In this document: one piece after another, positions 1 to 11,200 of the stretch
Layout: each line of letters begins with the position of its first letter
How positions within the stretch are numbered: position 1 is the first letter of the stretch
Assembly (NCBI RefSeq): GCF_021917145.1
Contig: NC_061073.1
Span: 16,743,875-16,807,874, forward strand
DNA length: 64,000 nucleotides
From: Hypomesus transpacificus
Lineage: Eukaryota > Chordata > Actinopteri > Osmeriformes > Osmeridae
Direction: 5' to 3'
Made by a program: the position numbers and the translations under genes
Notes under the pieces: model-generated
Told to the model about the DNA's origin: nothing
Seen by the model: the letters and a program-made list of their open reading frames with translations, nothing else
Databases searched by the model: none

Positions 1-1128
1 CTGAGGGAGAAACCCTCCACTGTTCTGAGGGAAACTTTCTAAGCTCAGTCCAGGAGGACTTGTATAGCCGCCACTGCTGTAAAAACCACTCTTTAGAGAT
101 GCAGGATTGTAGCCAGTTAGAGACACTCTGCTCAGCTTTGTTGAAGCTTGTTCATTAGGTTTATAAAAACTACCATCTGCACCACCAAATACTCCAGGAG
201 AGTCACTTCCTGGAACATGATTTTCAAAGATGTTGGCAATGGGTCCCTCCACCACAGGGACCATGTCAAATGTGCCAGGCCAAGAAGGCAGACCAGTGCT
301 TTGACTGTCAGCAGTAGTGATTGGTTCATGGGTTAGAGATAGGGGATAAGAAACAACAAGGTTTCTTTTTTGGCTTTGGAGGTCATCGTTGGCCGTCTGA
401 TCGATATTGCTGGCCATATTCCACTTGTGGTCTTTTCTGAGGGCAGGTTGGGCAGGCTGTTGCACAGTAGAGGTGTAGCCAATCTGGGTCTCACTGCCGG
501 GCAGCAAGGTGGAAGGAATGAGGAAGGACGTTTTCAGGGAATTCACAAATGTAAAAAAATCCTTAATGTTTGGAAAACTGACTCCATTTTCATCCCCACC
601 TTGCGAAGACTTCTCAATTAAGTAAGTGTAGAGAGGCTGGACAGTGTTACCATCTTCAGGTTTCTCATGCGAGTCAGCAGGGGTACCAGGGTACCTGGCT
701 CTCTGCTGGGGTTTACCTGGGTCAGTGCCAACCAGGACAGGTCTACCCATCGGCGGGTCAGTGCCGCTGGGTGTTGGCCAACGTGCATTTCTTAACTGCT
801 TTGGTTTAGGGGCTTGAAGGGTGGATACTGTCAGGTGATTAGGGAAGCGATTGGGACTAATAGCTGGCATTTCATAGTTTGTGTGTAGAGTTTCAGGACC
901 AGAGTGTGGGACGCCTTTGGATTTGAAGTGGTTGAAAAGAAAAGTTATATTTGAAATTGTAGCTTCAAGTTCCCCCTCCCTTAAAACAATGTGCTTATAA
1001 ATAATTCATATGTTTTGGTTCCTTTAAAGAATTGTGAGTGTGGCTCTTAAATACTCACCTTTCTGAGCAGGGAAACAAATGTAGCCTCCGAACCCTAGGA
1101 AGTAAATCCACAAGCCCCTACAAAACAT
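1..1128 (-). CDS. Unrecognised secreted protein, 5' part (runs off the left edge)
   Basis: Two coding exons are visible on the minus strand. Exon 1 (1128-1059) starts with ATG and encodes a short hydrophobic leader (MFCRGLWIYFLGFGGYIC) that looks like a signal peptide; it ends in phase 1 at AAAG|GTGAG. Exon 2 starts at 914 after a pyrimidine-rich acceptor and stays open for about 300 codons to position 1 without a stop. The phases match across the intron. Composition is rich in Pro, Ser, Thr, Gly and Asn, with almost no Cys and no domain I recognise. I infer a secreted, largely disordered protein such as an extracellular matrix or egg-envelope component; the family is unknown. The gene is divergent from FBXL13, with about 1.2 kb between them. 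Confidence is good that this is a gene, none about function. Confidence 0.6.
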
Positions 1129-2293
1129 GACACATTTACATCCAAGTTTCCTAAAAAACAGAAGACATGAAGCTGTGGAACAAATCTCAAGGAACACACC
1201 TTAAAGATAACCAAAGAGTCATTATGATTGTAAGATGAGTTTCAGTGTCCTGTGACAGTTCCAGTTGCTGTTCCAGAGCTTTCCTGACTGATAAGGGTTA
1301 ACATGGGTGCAAACTGGTTTTAGAAAGTTAATCACTCTCTCTATCTGGTAGATTAGAGACACCTGGTGTTGGGAAACCAGCCTCCATGGCCCAGTGCCAA
1401 CACCAAACCAGCCTCCATGGCCCAGTGCCAACACCAAACCAGCCTCCATGGCCCAGTGCCAACACCAAACCCCTACAACTTACACCCAGGAATATTTTGG
1501 AAGAAAAAGTTAATATATCTCTTGCCTATTCCCTTTAGATCTCTACCAGTTGTAGAGTGGAATGACCAGATTAACCCTGCAACTATTCTTCTTATTTGAA
1601 ATGTCTAAAAGATTAGTACATACAGAGATTAACCCTGTTTATTTGATGCTTTGTAAAAGTAAATGCCACAGAGGTTTAACTAGAATGATGTGATCTAGAT
1701 AGGAATGTGTAAACCTGATCAGCACAGGAGAATGGCTGAAATGGTTGACCTGGGACTAAGAATTTACCAAATCATTCACCTAAGAAGCACTTATCTTTAC
1801 TGCTCTTGGCATCTGAAATTGACCTTTTTGTGACGCTCATGCAGACGTGATCCATGACTTGATCCAGGATCTGTTCAGGTGTTATTCAACCCTACAGCTC
1901 CTGTTTCTTTAGAGTCTCCTGGATCGTGTCAGTGTAGAGTATCACTGGCTGCCTGGGTCTGGTTCACTGCTATCTGAATATCTCATTATCTTCCACTGCT
2001 CAGAACAAGCAAAATACTGGATCATATGTCTCTTGTTGAACAGGGCATCCATCTGCGTTGGGTGGATGTCCTGTAGTGTGGTTCCCTCTCATATTAAAAA
2101 AACCAAATGGGTGGGGTAAAGGATTTGTCATATTCTCATTCCATGTGCGTCTGCCTATCTGTCTCTCTGCATCACACCTGCTTGCCACCTGCCTGCCTGT
2201 CTTCTTGTCTCTCTGTGTTTGCCTACCTGCCTACCCACCTGGCCACCTGCCAACTCACTGAATTAATGATGCTGAGTTTGTGGGGGCTGACAG
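1129..2293. other. Divergent spacer between the secreted-protein gene and FBXL13
   Basis: No convincing coding sequence was seen apart from the 31-bp minisatellite. The promoter and first exon(s) of FBXL13 may lie here or within the left-hand gene, but I could not identify them. A CTGCCTGCCT-type pyrimidine-rich stretch occupies about 2145-2250. Confidence 0.5.
1369..1475. repeat. 31-bp minisatellite, three copies
   Basis: Three near-perfect copies of a 31-bp unit containing CCAGCCTCCATGGCCCAGTG. It lies upstream of the secreted-protein gene, in the spacer before FBXL13. Confidence 0.85.
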
Positions 2294-5200
2294 GGCTTGG
2301 AAAAAGTTTATTTTGGAGAAGAGGAGCGAGGCAGTAGAGCTGATGATGAACATGGATGTGGCAAATACTCACTACAGCCTACAGAGACAGAAAGTGGCAC
2401 TTGGCCAGTGGATGGAATGGGTGCAGATCCGCAAGACTAGGCAAAATGGTTGGTGACAAGTTTCCCAAAAAGCTAAGAGTGACTGACGTATCAGATTTAG
2501 GGGTAGATATCACAGTATTTACTGAGAGAAGTAGAGAAGGTCAATGTAAAAATCCCACATTATTTACAAACCCTTCACAATGACCCTGCTTTTACTTTTA
2601 AATTCAGAGGCTGTGAAAAAGATTGCGCAAGTTTGGACTGTCGTCTACTGCAAGATCATCATAGATGCGTGGAAGTTCGTGGTACAGGACGCAAAGAAGA
2701 CAAAGGACTACTTTGAGGTAAAATGGGGCACCACATGAACTGGGGAGTCGCACAGGGTGATGGGGGTGAGTGGGGCTGTATTCTTCCTGTCCACAACCAT
2801 CTCCACTGTCTTGAGAGCATTGAGCACAACTTAATGCATCAAGCTCTAAGTTGTTCTGGCTACACCAGGTTGTCAGCTTCCCACCTATAGTCAGACTCAT
2901 CTCCACCAAAGATGAGCCCAATGAGGGTGGTGTAATTCGCAAACTTCAGAAGTTTGATGGACGGATGACTAGAGGTGCAGCTGTTGGTGTACAGGGAGAA
3001 GAGCAGAGGAGAAAGTACGCAGCCCTGAGGTGGTCCGGTGCTGATGGACCGGGAGTCTTGTGTTCCCAGCTTAACGCACTGCTTCCTGTCAGACAGGAAG
3101 TCTGTGATCCACCTGCAGGTGTAATCAGGCACGTTCAGCTGGGAGAGCTTGTCCTGAAGCAGAACGGGGATGATGGTGTTGAAGGCAGAGCTGAAGTCCA
3201 CAAACAGGATCCTGGCGTAGGATGCTGGGCAGTCCAGGTGCTGTAGGGGAAGTGGAGGGCCATGTTTACTGCATCGTCCACAGACCCGTTGGCTCTGTAG
3301 GCTAACTGCACGGGGTCCAGTAGAGGGTCTGTGATGGCTTTGAGGTATGCCGGCACCAGGCACTCAAAAGACTTTGTTACCACAGAGGTCAGGGCGACGG
3401 GTCTGTAGTCATTAAGTCCTGTTGGTCTTGGCTTTTTGGGCACAGGGATGATGGTGGAGGACTTGAGACAGGCTGGCACATGGCATGTCTCCAGAGAGGT
3501 GTTAAAGATGTTGGTAAACACCGGAGACAGCTGGTCAGCACAGTGCTTGAGGGTGGCAGGAGAGACAGCGTCTGGCCCAGCTGGTCAGCACAGTGCTTGA
3601 GGGTGGCAGGAGAGACAGCGTCTGGCCCAGCTGCTTTGTGGGAAGTTCGGCCTCTGGAACAGTCTGTTAAGCCCATAAGCCCTTTTCTGGGAAAATATAT
3701 TTCAAAACCTCTTTTTCTAAACTATATATACTGTATAACTATATTTTTCAATCAAAGGTTTTAACCATACCCAAGTCTTGGGTCTAAGAAAGACAGATAC
3801 ACACTTAACATTCGCATGATGACACAGGTATCACTCGCCAGTCATGAGTTTAATCATTTTCTGTCCAAACTGTGTGTAGGCTTTTGTGTCTACCTTAGTT
3901 TTTTGTTGTTTTGTTCTCAGAGGCTGGAGGGTGTGTCAGAGGTGAACAGCCAGATGTCAGAAGTTACCATGGTAGCAGGGAAAGACAGCCTGTCACTGCT
4001 GCCCTGCAAGGTGTCACTACTGGTAAACAACACTCTCTGGCTCGCTTTCTCTCTCTGTATTCCTTTTAAACTTTATCTTTATGCTTTCCCTCTCACTTTC
4101 TTTATCTTCCTCAGTCTCTCCATCCACCCTCCCTCCGTCTGACCTGATCTCATCTTGACCTCTCATCCTATTCCTCCCTGCTAACCTCATTGGTTCTCAG
4201 CCCTCTACGGGCTCTTATACATGACCAGTTTGAGATTAACATCATGCACCTAATCACTTTAAGGGGGGTTGATTTTAATCAGTCACAGCCTATTATGGTT
4301 TATTATCTGTTGCCTTGGTGTTTGTTTGTGAAACAACAATATGAATGATGGATGGAATCATCACAAGGATGATTGTGTGAGGGTAGCGAATGGCAACAGC
4401 GCATCACTGATGACTAGTTTCAGACTCAGTTTCAGACCCAGTCTTCACTGATGTCTTTATTCCTACAGGAGTGGTTTATAGTAGTGTAAGGCAAGGCAAG
4501 GCAAGTTTATTTGTAGAGCACATTTCAACAACAAGGCAATTCAAAGTGCTTCACATAAAACCATTAAAACATAATGCAAAAGAAAACAAGATTTAAAAAC
4601 ATTCAATAAAACATAAAAAAGCAAGAAATAAATGTAGACCTTGGCAGCTAACAGTCCAGACATCCATAGGTTGTTCAATAACAATCTATATCTATATCTA
4701 TATATATCTATATAAATAGCAAGGGTATTTACAGTGTTTCTTGCTCCTACTTGTATCATAGTCCGCTGTACCATGACTATGTTTGGGGAAGAAGCTAGTC
4801 TCCAACAAGGCAGCTTGGTGGGAAGGGTGTTTACATTCTGCTTTGTATAAACATCACACCTCAACCTAAGTATAAGTATCATTGTGGGAAAATCTCAGGG
4901 AGAAAATGGGTGAGGTCTTAGAGCTAAGTCCTGGAGAAGTTATAATAACCTGTCAGATTAATAGAATGTTTTGGATTCGGGTTTAGATCTTCCATTATTT
5001 GGATGTGGGGGATCTACTGAGGTGTGCTGAGGTATGTTGCACCTGGAGGACTATCGCTCAGACGTGCTCGCTGTGGAGCAGGGTGTGTATTGTGCACACA
5101 AACACACCCACACACACACATATACTGTGTACACGTGCACAAATACATGAAATCACACACACAAACTCAGCATGTTCTTGTAGTGGTCATGTGTCCCAGT

Positions 5201-8200
5201 ATCTCTGGCAGATCAACTTCTCGGTGGAGCGAGCCTGGATCACAGACTGCACTGTGGGGCAGCTGCTACAGAAGCACCGCCCCTTTGTGATCCACCTCAA
5301 CATGCGCGCCTGCAACTCGCTACAGTGGCCCAGCATCACATGCATCAGTGAGTGCTGTCTGTTTACAGACAGACATACATACACATCAATTCTACAGTCA
5401 AATGTTAAATAATAGTTTATATTGTCGTTATTATAACAACATCATATATAATCACTATCATATGACCAGTAGCCTATTTTTATCAGCTAAATATCACGTG
5501 GAAGAAGAAAAAAGGGGTGAGAAAAAAAGAATAATGAGAAGCTTAAAAGGATGTTGAAGACAGTTAGATCCTGCATCTGATGCAGCCTTAGTTTCCTTGA
5601 TGTAGGAGGAGCCAGGAGGAGCTCTGGCACGCTGCTGGTCTGGTTCTGCTGCTTCTCAAGTCAGCCGGATGATCTGGTACTTTTGAGGAGCTCTGAGGTG
5701 TGCAGGCTCCTCCTCCTCCTCCAGCACAGCCTGAAGCTCCAAGGCTGTGTTCCAGAGCTCCGGGTCTGTCTGGTCCAGGCCCTGGTTCTGGTCATGGTTC
5801 TGGTCCCTGTCTTTGGGGCAGGCTCGGTTGTAGGAGTGCACATACTCCCCCACGCTCTTCCCACTGTGCTCCGGGGGGGAGTGGCAGAGCAGGCCTGAGG
5901 TGCTGACCCTTGGGTGGAGGCGGAGCCAATACACCATGTAGTGTATGCTGGAAACGAATGTTCATCTGTTAGATAAGGCTGTACACTCACAGGGTAGGAT
6001 GTGTGGTTGCTATGGGTAAGTGTGGTTGCTATGTGAAAGTGTGGTTACTGGAGCTCACCTGTAATCGCACACCCATGGGTTCCCCCCCAGCCGCAGGAAG
6101 GACAGAAAGTACAGATCTTCCAGGACTCCATACTGAAAGAAGAGCAGCTTGTTGTTGGACAGGTCCAGCTCCCTCAAGTGCAGCAGGCCAGACAGAGAGG
6201 CTGACAGAGAAAACACAGCCCCCCAGGCATGCTGCTTAAAGTGGCTGTAAAGCACAACTGAAAATGAGTTTTAAGTTCATCATACCACAGAAGAATGTGT
6301 TGTTAACTAACCATCCAAGTTCGAATGAAAAAAAACAGACACGTATGTTCAATTAGGCTTTGAAATCGTGAGAAAATCATCAGTCTTCTCTGCTTGAGAC
6401 TGGGGGGAGTGTCGTCTGTAGGGGCTGAAGCTCCGCCCCCTCAAATTTTTAGAGCTTTGCACATACTTTTAGCAACTATATAATGTACCCTGAAAGTCTT
6501 TATCTCAAATCACTTGAGAAGACAGCCCCACCAGCTCCCCTCCTCCTCTCTCACCTGTGTGGATGTGCTCCAGGTCTCGCACCTGTGTGGATGTTCTCCA
6601 GGTCTCTCACCTGTGTGGATGTGCTCCAGGTCTCTCACCTGTGTGGATGTGCTCCAGGTCTCTCACCTGTGTGGATGTGCTCCAGGTTATTGCTGCTGAG
6701 GTTTAGGGTCCTCAGGCTTCTGGCCTCCAGGAATTCTCTGGCCCTGAGGTGGTGGATGGCATTATCGGATAGATCCATGTGTATAGCATCCTCCGGAATC
6801 TCTATGGGAACCTCCATTAGGCCTGGGGAAAAGAAGGGTTAACTTTGTCTTTGTGCTTCTACCCCAAACGGATCCAATTGATTACAACTACCGAGGGTAC
6901 AATAAAACCTACTAAATCCGCTTTAGAAGATACAAATCTATATTCCGGGTTCATATTCAGTTTTACACTTGCAAATATTTTTGACTCTACTATTTTTGCA
7001 CGCTTCTACATCTGCATATTGCATAAGCCAGGTACACATCTTCCGGTAGATAGCAGTTACATTAGTTCTCTCACACAAAGTGCTTTCTTTTTTACCGGTG
7101 ATCTTCCCAAATGACAACTAACAATGTACATAGGATTCTATGTTGCTGCCCTTCAAGCAAGAGGGAAAAGGGATTCAAATTGTACCTTTAAAGTTACATT
7201 GACAATTACGAAGGTAAGGTCTATCTAGTGATTCACACAGTACCATTAGCTAGGGTAGCTATCTAGGGATTTTAGCAGTAACATTAGCTAGCCTAGCTAT
7301 CTGGGGATTTGAGCAGTAACATTAGCTAGGCTAGCTATCTAGGGATTTGAGCAGTAACATTAGCTAGCCTAGCTATCTAGGGATTTGAGCAGTAACATTA
7401 GCTAGGCTAGCTAGTTAGCAATTTGTGGTACATTAAAATGTACTGAATTATCTGATTATCAGTTTGCTTGCTAGTTGTAAATGTTAACAGTGTTTAATAA
7501 TTGTAATTGTAAACAAAATAATTGGTCTGTCTTATATGTTCCCTTTGGATAATATAATGTAGCAACGCCCACAGATGTTGGATTGATTTCATATTATTGT
7601 CAAACCTTTACATGTATTGGTTGCTATCAAGATGTGAAGTTTATTTCGAAAATTTAGACAAAAAGTGCTTCTAAAACACATTAGATAGCCTGCCTTTAAG
7701 AGCTGAGGGTTAACAAGCTGGTCTGGTTATTTAAAGTCACGTTTCTAACATTGAGGGGACTAATATCCGCCACCAGAGTAAGTTTCATGCATGTGGCACC
7801 TCCTTAGTCAGAGTTAGGGGGTAAACAAAGGTAGGGACAAAAAAAGTCTGGAAAAAAAAGGTACATTTCAAGACATTACAGCCCTGCCCTAAAATGCACC
7901 CCCTCCTTCAGAGCATCTTAACTTAGACTTTCTTGATTGATGATTTTGTGCTGACTACTACTGTGGTGTTTAGGAGCCTGTGTTGGGAGGCCCAGGGGGC
8001 GGGCCAATACTGGAGGAGGTTCAGTTGGAAACCTGGCAGGCTTCGCCCTGCTCCAGCTACACACCCCACCAGTGAGTCAAACTTGTGCTAATTCAGGCTC
8101 ACAAAAATCCAATAGTTACGTTTATGCATTAAGCAGATGTTTTTTATCCAAAGCGACTTCCAAAATAAACAAAAAATATTTTTTTGGAGCTGAGTTTTGT

Positions 8201-11200
8201 ACATTAGAGTCCTCATGTGGACCTACCTGTAGTTATCTTGTTTTCCAAAATTGGAAAAGAGAAAAATGAGAGACTTGCCAAACCACAATGTCCCCCCTGG
8301 ATTCTGGGAATCCAGCTAGGAATGTTGTTTTTGTCGGTCGAGTGGTGACGTGTGACCATAATCACAAACATACGTGTTCTCTAATATACAGCATGACTCA
8401 TTTCTTCTAGTCCTCATGTGCTTGAGAGGCCTTATGGGTTGAGAGCCTTACCAACAGTTGCACTGATCAACCCCCACATCAAGGTAGAGTGCAATGGAAA
8501 AGATCATGGTAATCTGATGAACAACTCGCACTCAAAAACGCTGACAAGCTGAAAAGACGATATGAATATTTTCGGTGGGTGCTTATAAGTTTTTGCTGGT
8601 GCTCCTAACTTTTTAAAGTTGGGAGCACCAGTACTACCACGTGAAAACGTTTGTTTTGAGCTCTCGATGGAGGTGGTGATGGAGGTGGAGGCAGTAATAT
8701 AAGACCTCTGCTCTTGCAGTCGAGCCTGGGCTTGGGGAAGAGGTAGGTGTGGCACACAGAGGTGGCGTCCAGCCTGGTGCGGAGGGGAATGGGCGCCGGC
8801 AGATCTACGAGGGTCTCTGGGGTGGGGTCACTCTCCACACACAGCAGCTCTGGGTCCACCTGGCGCAACTTCCTGCCTTTCAGCCAGGCCGGCTCCTCAC
8901 ACCTGTAGGCACACATGTATGATGTCATCCTGCTCTGCATTCCACAGGAAGTCGTTTTGGAAGAGCAATGGAACAAATATGTTTTAGAGTGACATCATGC
9001 AAGGAGACAATAGCCGCGTTTCCCAGATTTGTTAAAAAGCTCTTAACGCTAAGAGCGCTCTTAGAACGCTCCTAAGAAGCTCTTATCGTTAAGAGCTTCT
9101 TAACGAATCTGGGAAACGTGGGCAATAACTTCTCCACTTTCTGTTGGTTTTATCTGTCGACTCACTTACCTGGCATGGTTTCCCAAGTAACGGTTGCTAG
9201 GCACCTGCAGAGTGCGCACAAGGCTTTCCAGCGGGCAGCGGCAGCTCCAGGGGTTGTCATGGAGACGCAGGTGTCGCAGGGCGGGCATTGGGATGAGTGC
9301 CTCCTCTCCAAGGGTGCTCAGACGGTTGTGCTGAAGCAGCAGGGTGGTGAGACGGGTCAGGCCCGCGAACGCCCCTTCCTCCACCAGCACCAGCTGATTC
9401 TGCTGCAGGTCCAGGCTCTTCAGGCCAGAGAACTCAGAGAACGCTCCGTCTCGCAGGACCTTGATGCGGTTCCGGGCCAGCAGCAGGTGGTCTGGTTGGC
9501 GGCCCGCCCAGGAGAAGGGGGTGTGGATGGAGCCCAGGTGTCTCTCCTGGCAGTCCAGGAAGTTCTCCTGTGACTCGGTGAACTCGGAGCAGTCCGAGGC
9601 TCCAGCACGCCTATGAGCACCTGCCCTGCCATGCCGGCCGGCCCTTGGGGCCCTGCTGCACAACGGGTCAAATATTCATTCAAACACTGTCCATTCCTAG
9701 TGGATTTAAAATAAATAATTGTTGCTTTGTCTTTATGGCTTATAAAGCTACAAATCTGACCGAACTTGGAGAAATAACATGTCAACAACAGCACCATCAC
9801 TATGCTTAATAACTGGAGATGTACCTGTCTGGTCTAAGCCTGGTGCCCCAGTGCCCCCTACCCCCCCGCGCTGCCCTCTTCAGCTGGCATGGCTCCAGCA
9901 GCAGGATGCCCAGGAGCACCAGGAGGAGAGGGGAGCTCATCAGCATTCTGACCCAGCGGGAGTGGCCTCTGGCTGGGGACAGCTGGAGCTAGAGGTGGGG
10001 CCGTGGAGGTTTCTGCAGCCATTAGAATGGACGTCAAGATTTAGAACCATATAGGATTTAGGTTACATCGTTAGGAAGCAATAGAGGAGCAGAGAGAAAT
10101 CCAATGTGCCTGAATAGTTTCAAACAATCCCTGAAGCCCAGTAGCTGATCCTGCAGAGTGGAGGAGCCTGTTGCTGGATACAAACACAACACTGGAAGGG
10201 ATGTTTTGAAGAAAAAAAGTCTTAAGAGATTGGCTGCAAGAGACTGATGTCTGGAAAATATGCAACTTAGTGTTTTGAAGATTAGCTTAAAATGTTACAT
10301 AATAGAGTGTGTATGTCTGTGTATCCATCCCAGGTGAATGCAGAAACCTACAAGAGCTCAACCTGTCTGAATGCTCCAATGTTAATGTGAGTATATTCAA
10401 TTCATGACAGCCTGTGGGTGTGTGTTTATCTCCATCAGAATGTACAGTTTTGCCACGTGAACGTTAAAAGAGTGAATGCCAAGGCAGGCAGTGGTGCTGA
10501 GAGGGTGTCTGTGTTTTGTCATGTGACAGGATGAGATGGTGAGGATGATCGTAGACAGCTGCCCCTCTCTGCTCTACCTCAACCTGTCTGCCACGCTGGT
10601 AACCAACGGAGCTCTGAGAGAGCTGTCCAGGTAAACAGAGAGGACAGAGAGCTGTCCAGGTACACAGAGAGGACAGAGAGCTGTCCAGGTACACAGAGAG
10701 GACAGAGAGCTGTCCAGGTAAACAGAGAGGACAGAGAGCTGTCCAGGTACACAGAGAGGACAGAGAGCTGTCCAGGTACACAGAGAGGACAGAGAGTTGT
10801 CCAGGTACACAGAGAGGACAGAGAGAGCTGTCCAGGTACAGAGAAAACAGTAACTGAAGAATGCAGAATCAGAAAGCTATGCTAACAGCTTTCTTTCCTC
10901 CAGTAATGACCATTCCTTTGAATCAGGTGTGCTGGAGCAGGGAACCATCTTAAACATGCAGGACAGCGGCTCTCGAGGACCAGGGTTGGAGAACCCTGCC
11001 CTACAGGGTCCTAATCTAAACAATCTTGATCTCTCTCTCTTACATTGGGATTTCCAGTGATTTAAACATGTGGCAGACAGGAAGGGGCAGAAAGAGAGAC
11101 AGTTCAGGAAAAATATGGACATTGAGAACGAACAATACAGTAGAATACAGTCCATCAGGTCCTGTAAGATTAGAAACAGAACAATATATTTAAAACCCTT

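Noticed and set aside
9118-9573. 151-codon plus-strand frame
   Set aside because: Antisense shadow of LRRC17 exon 2.
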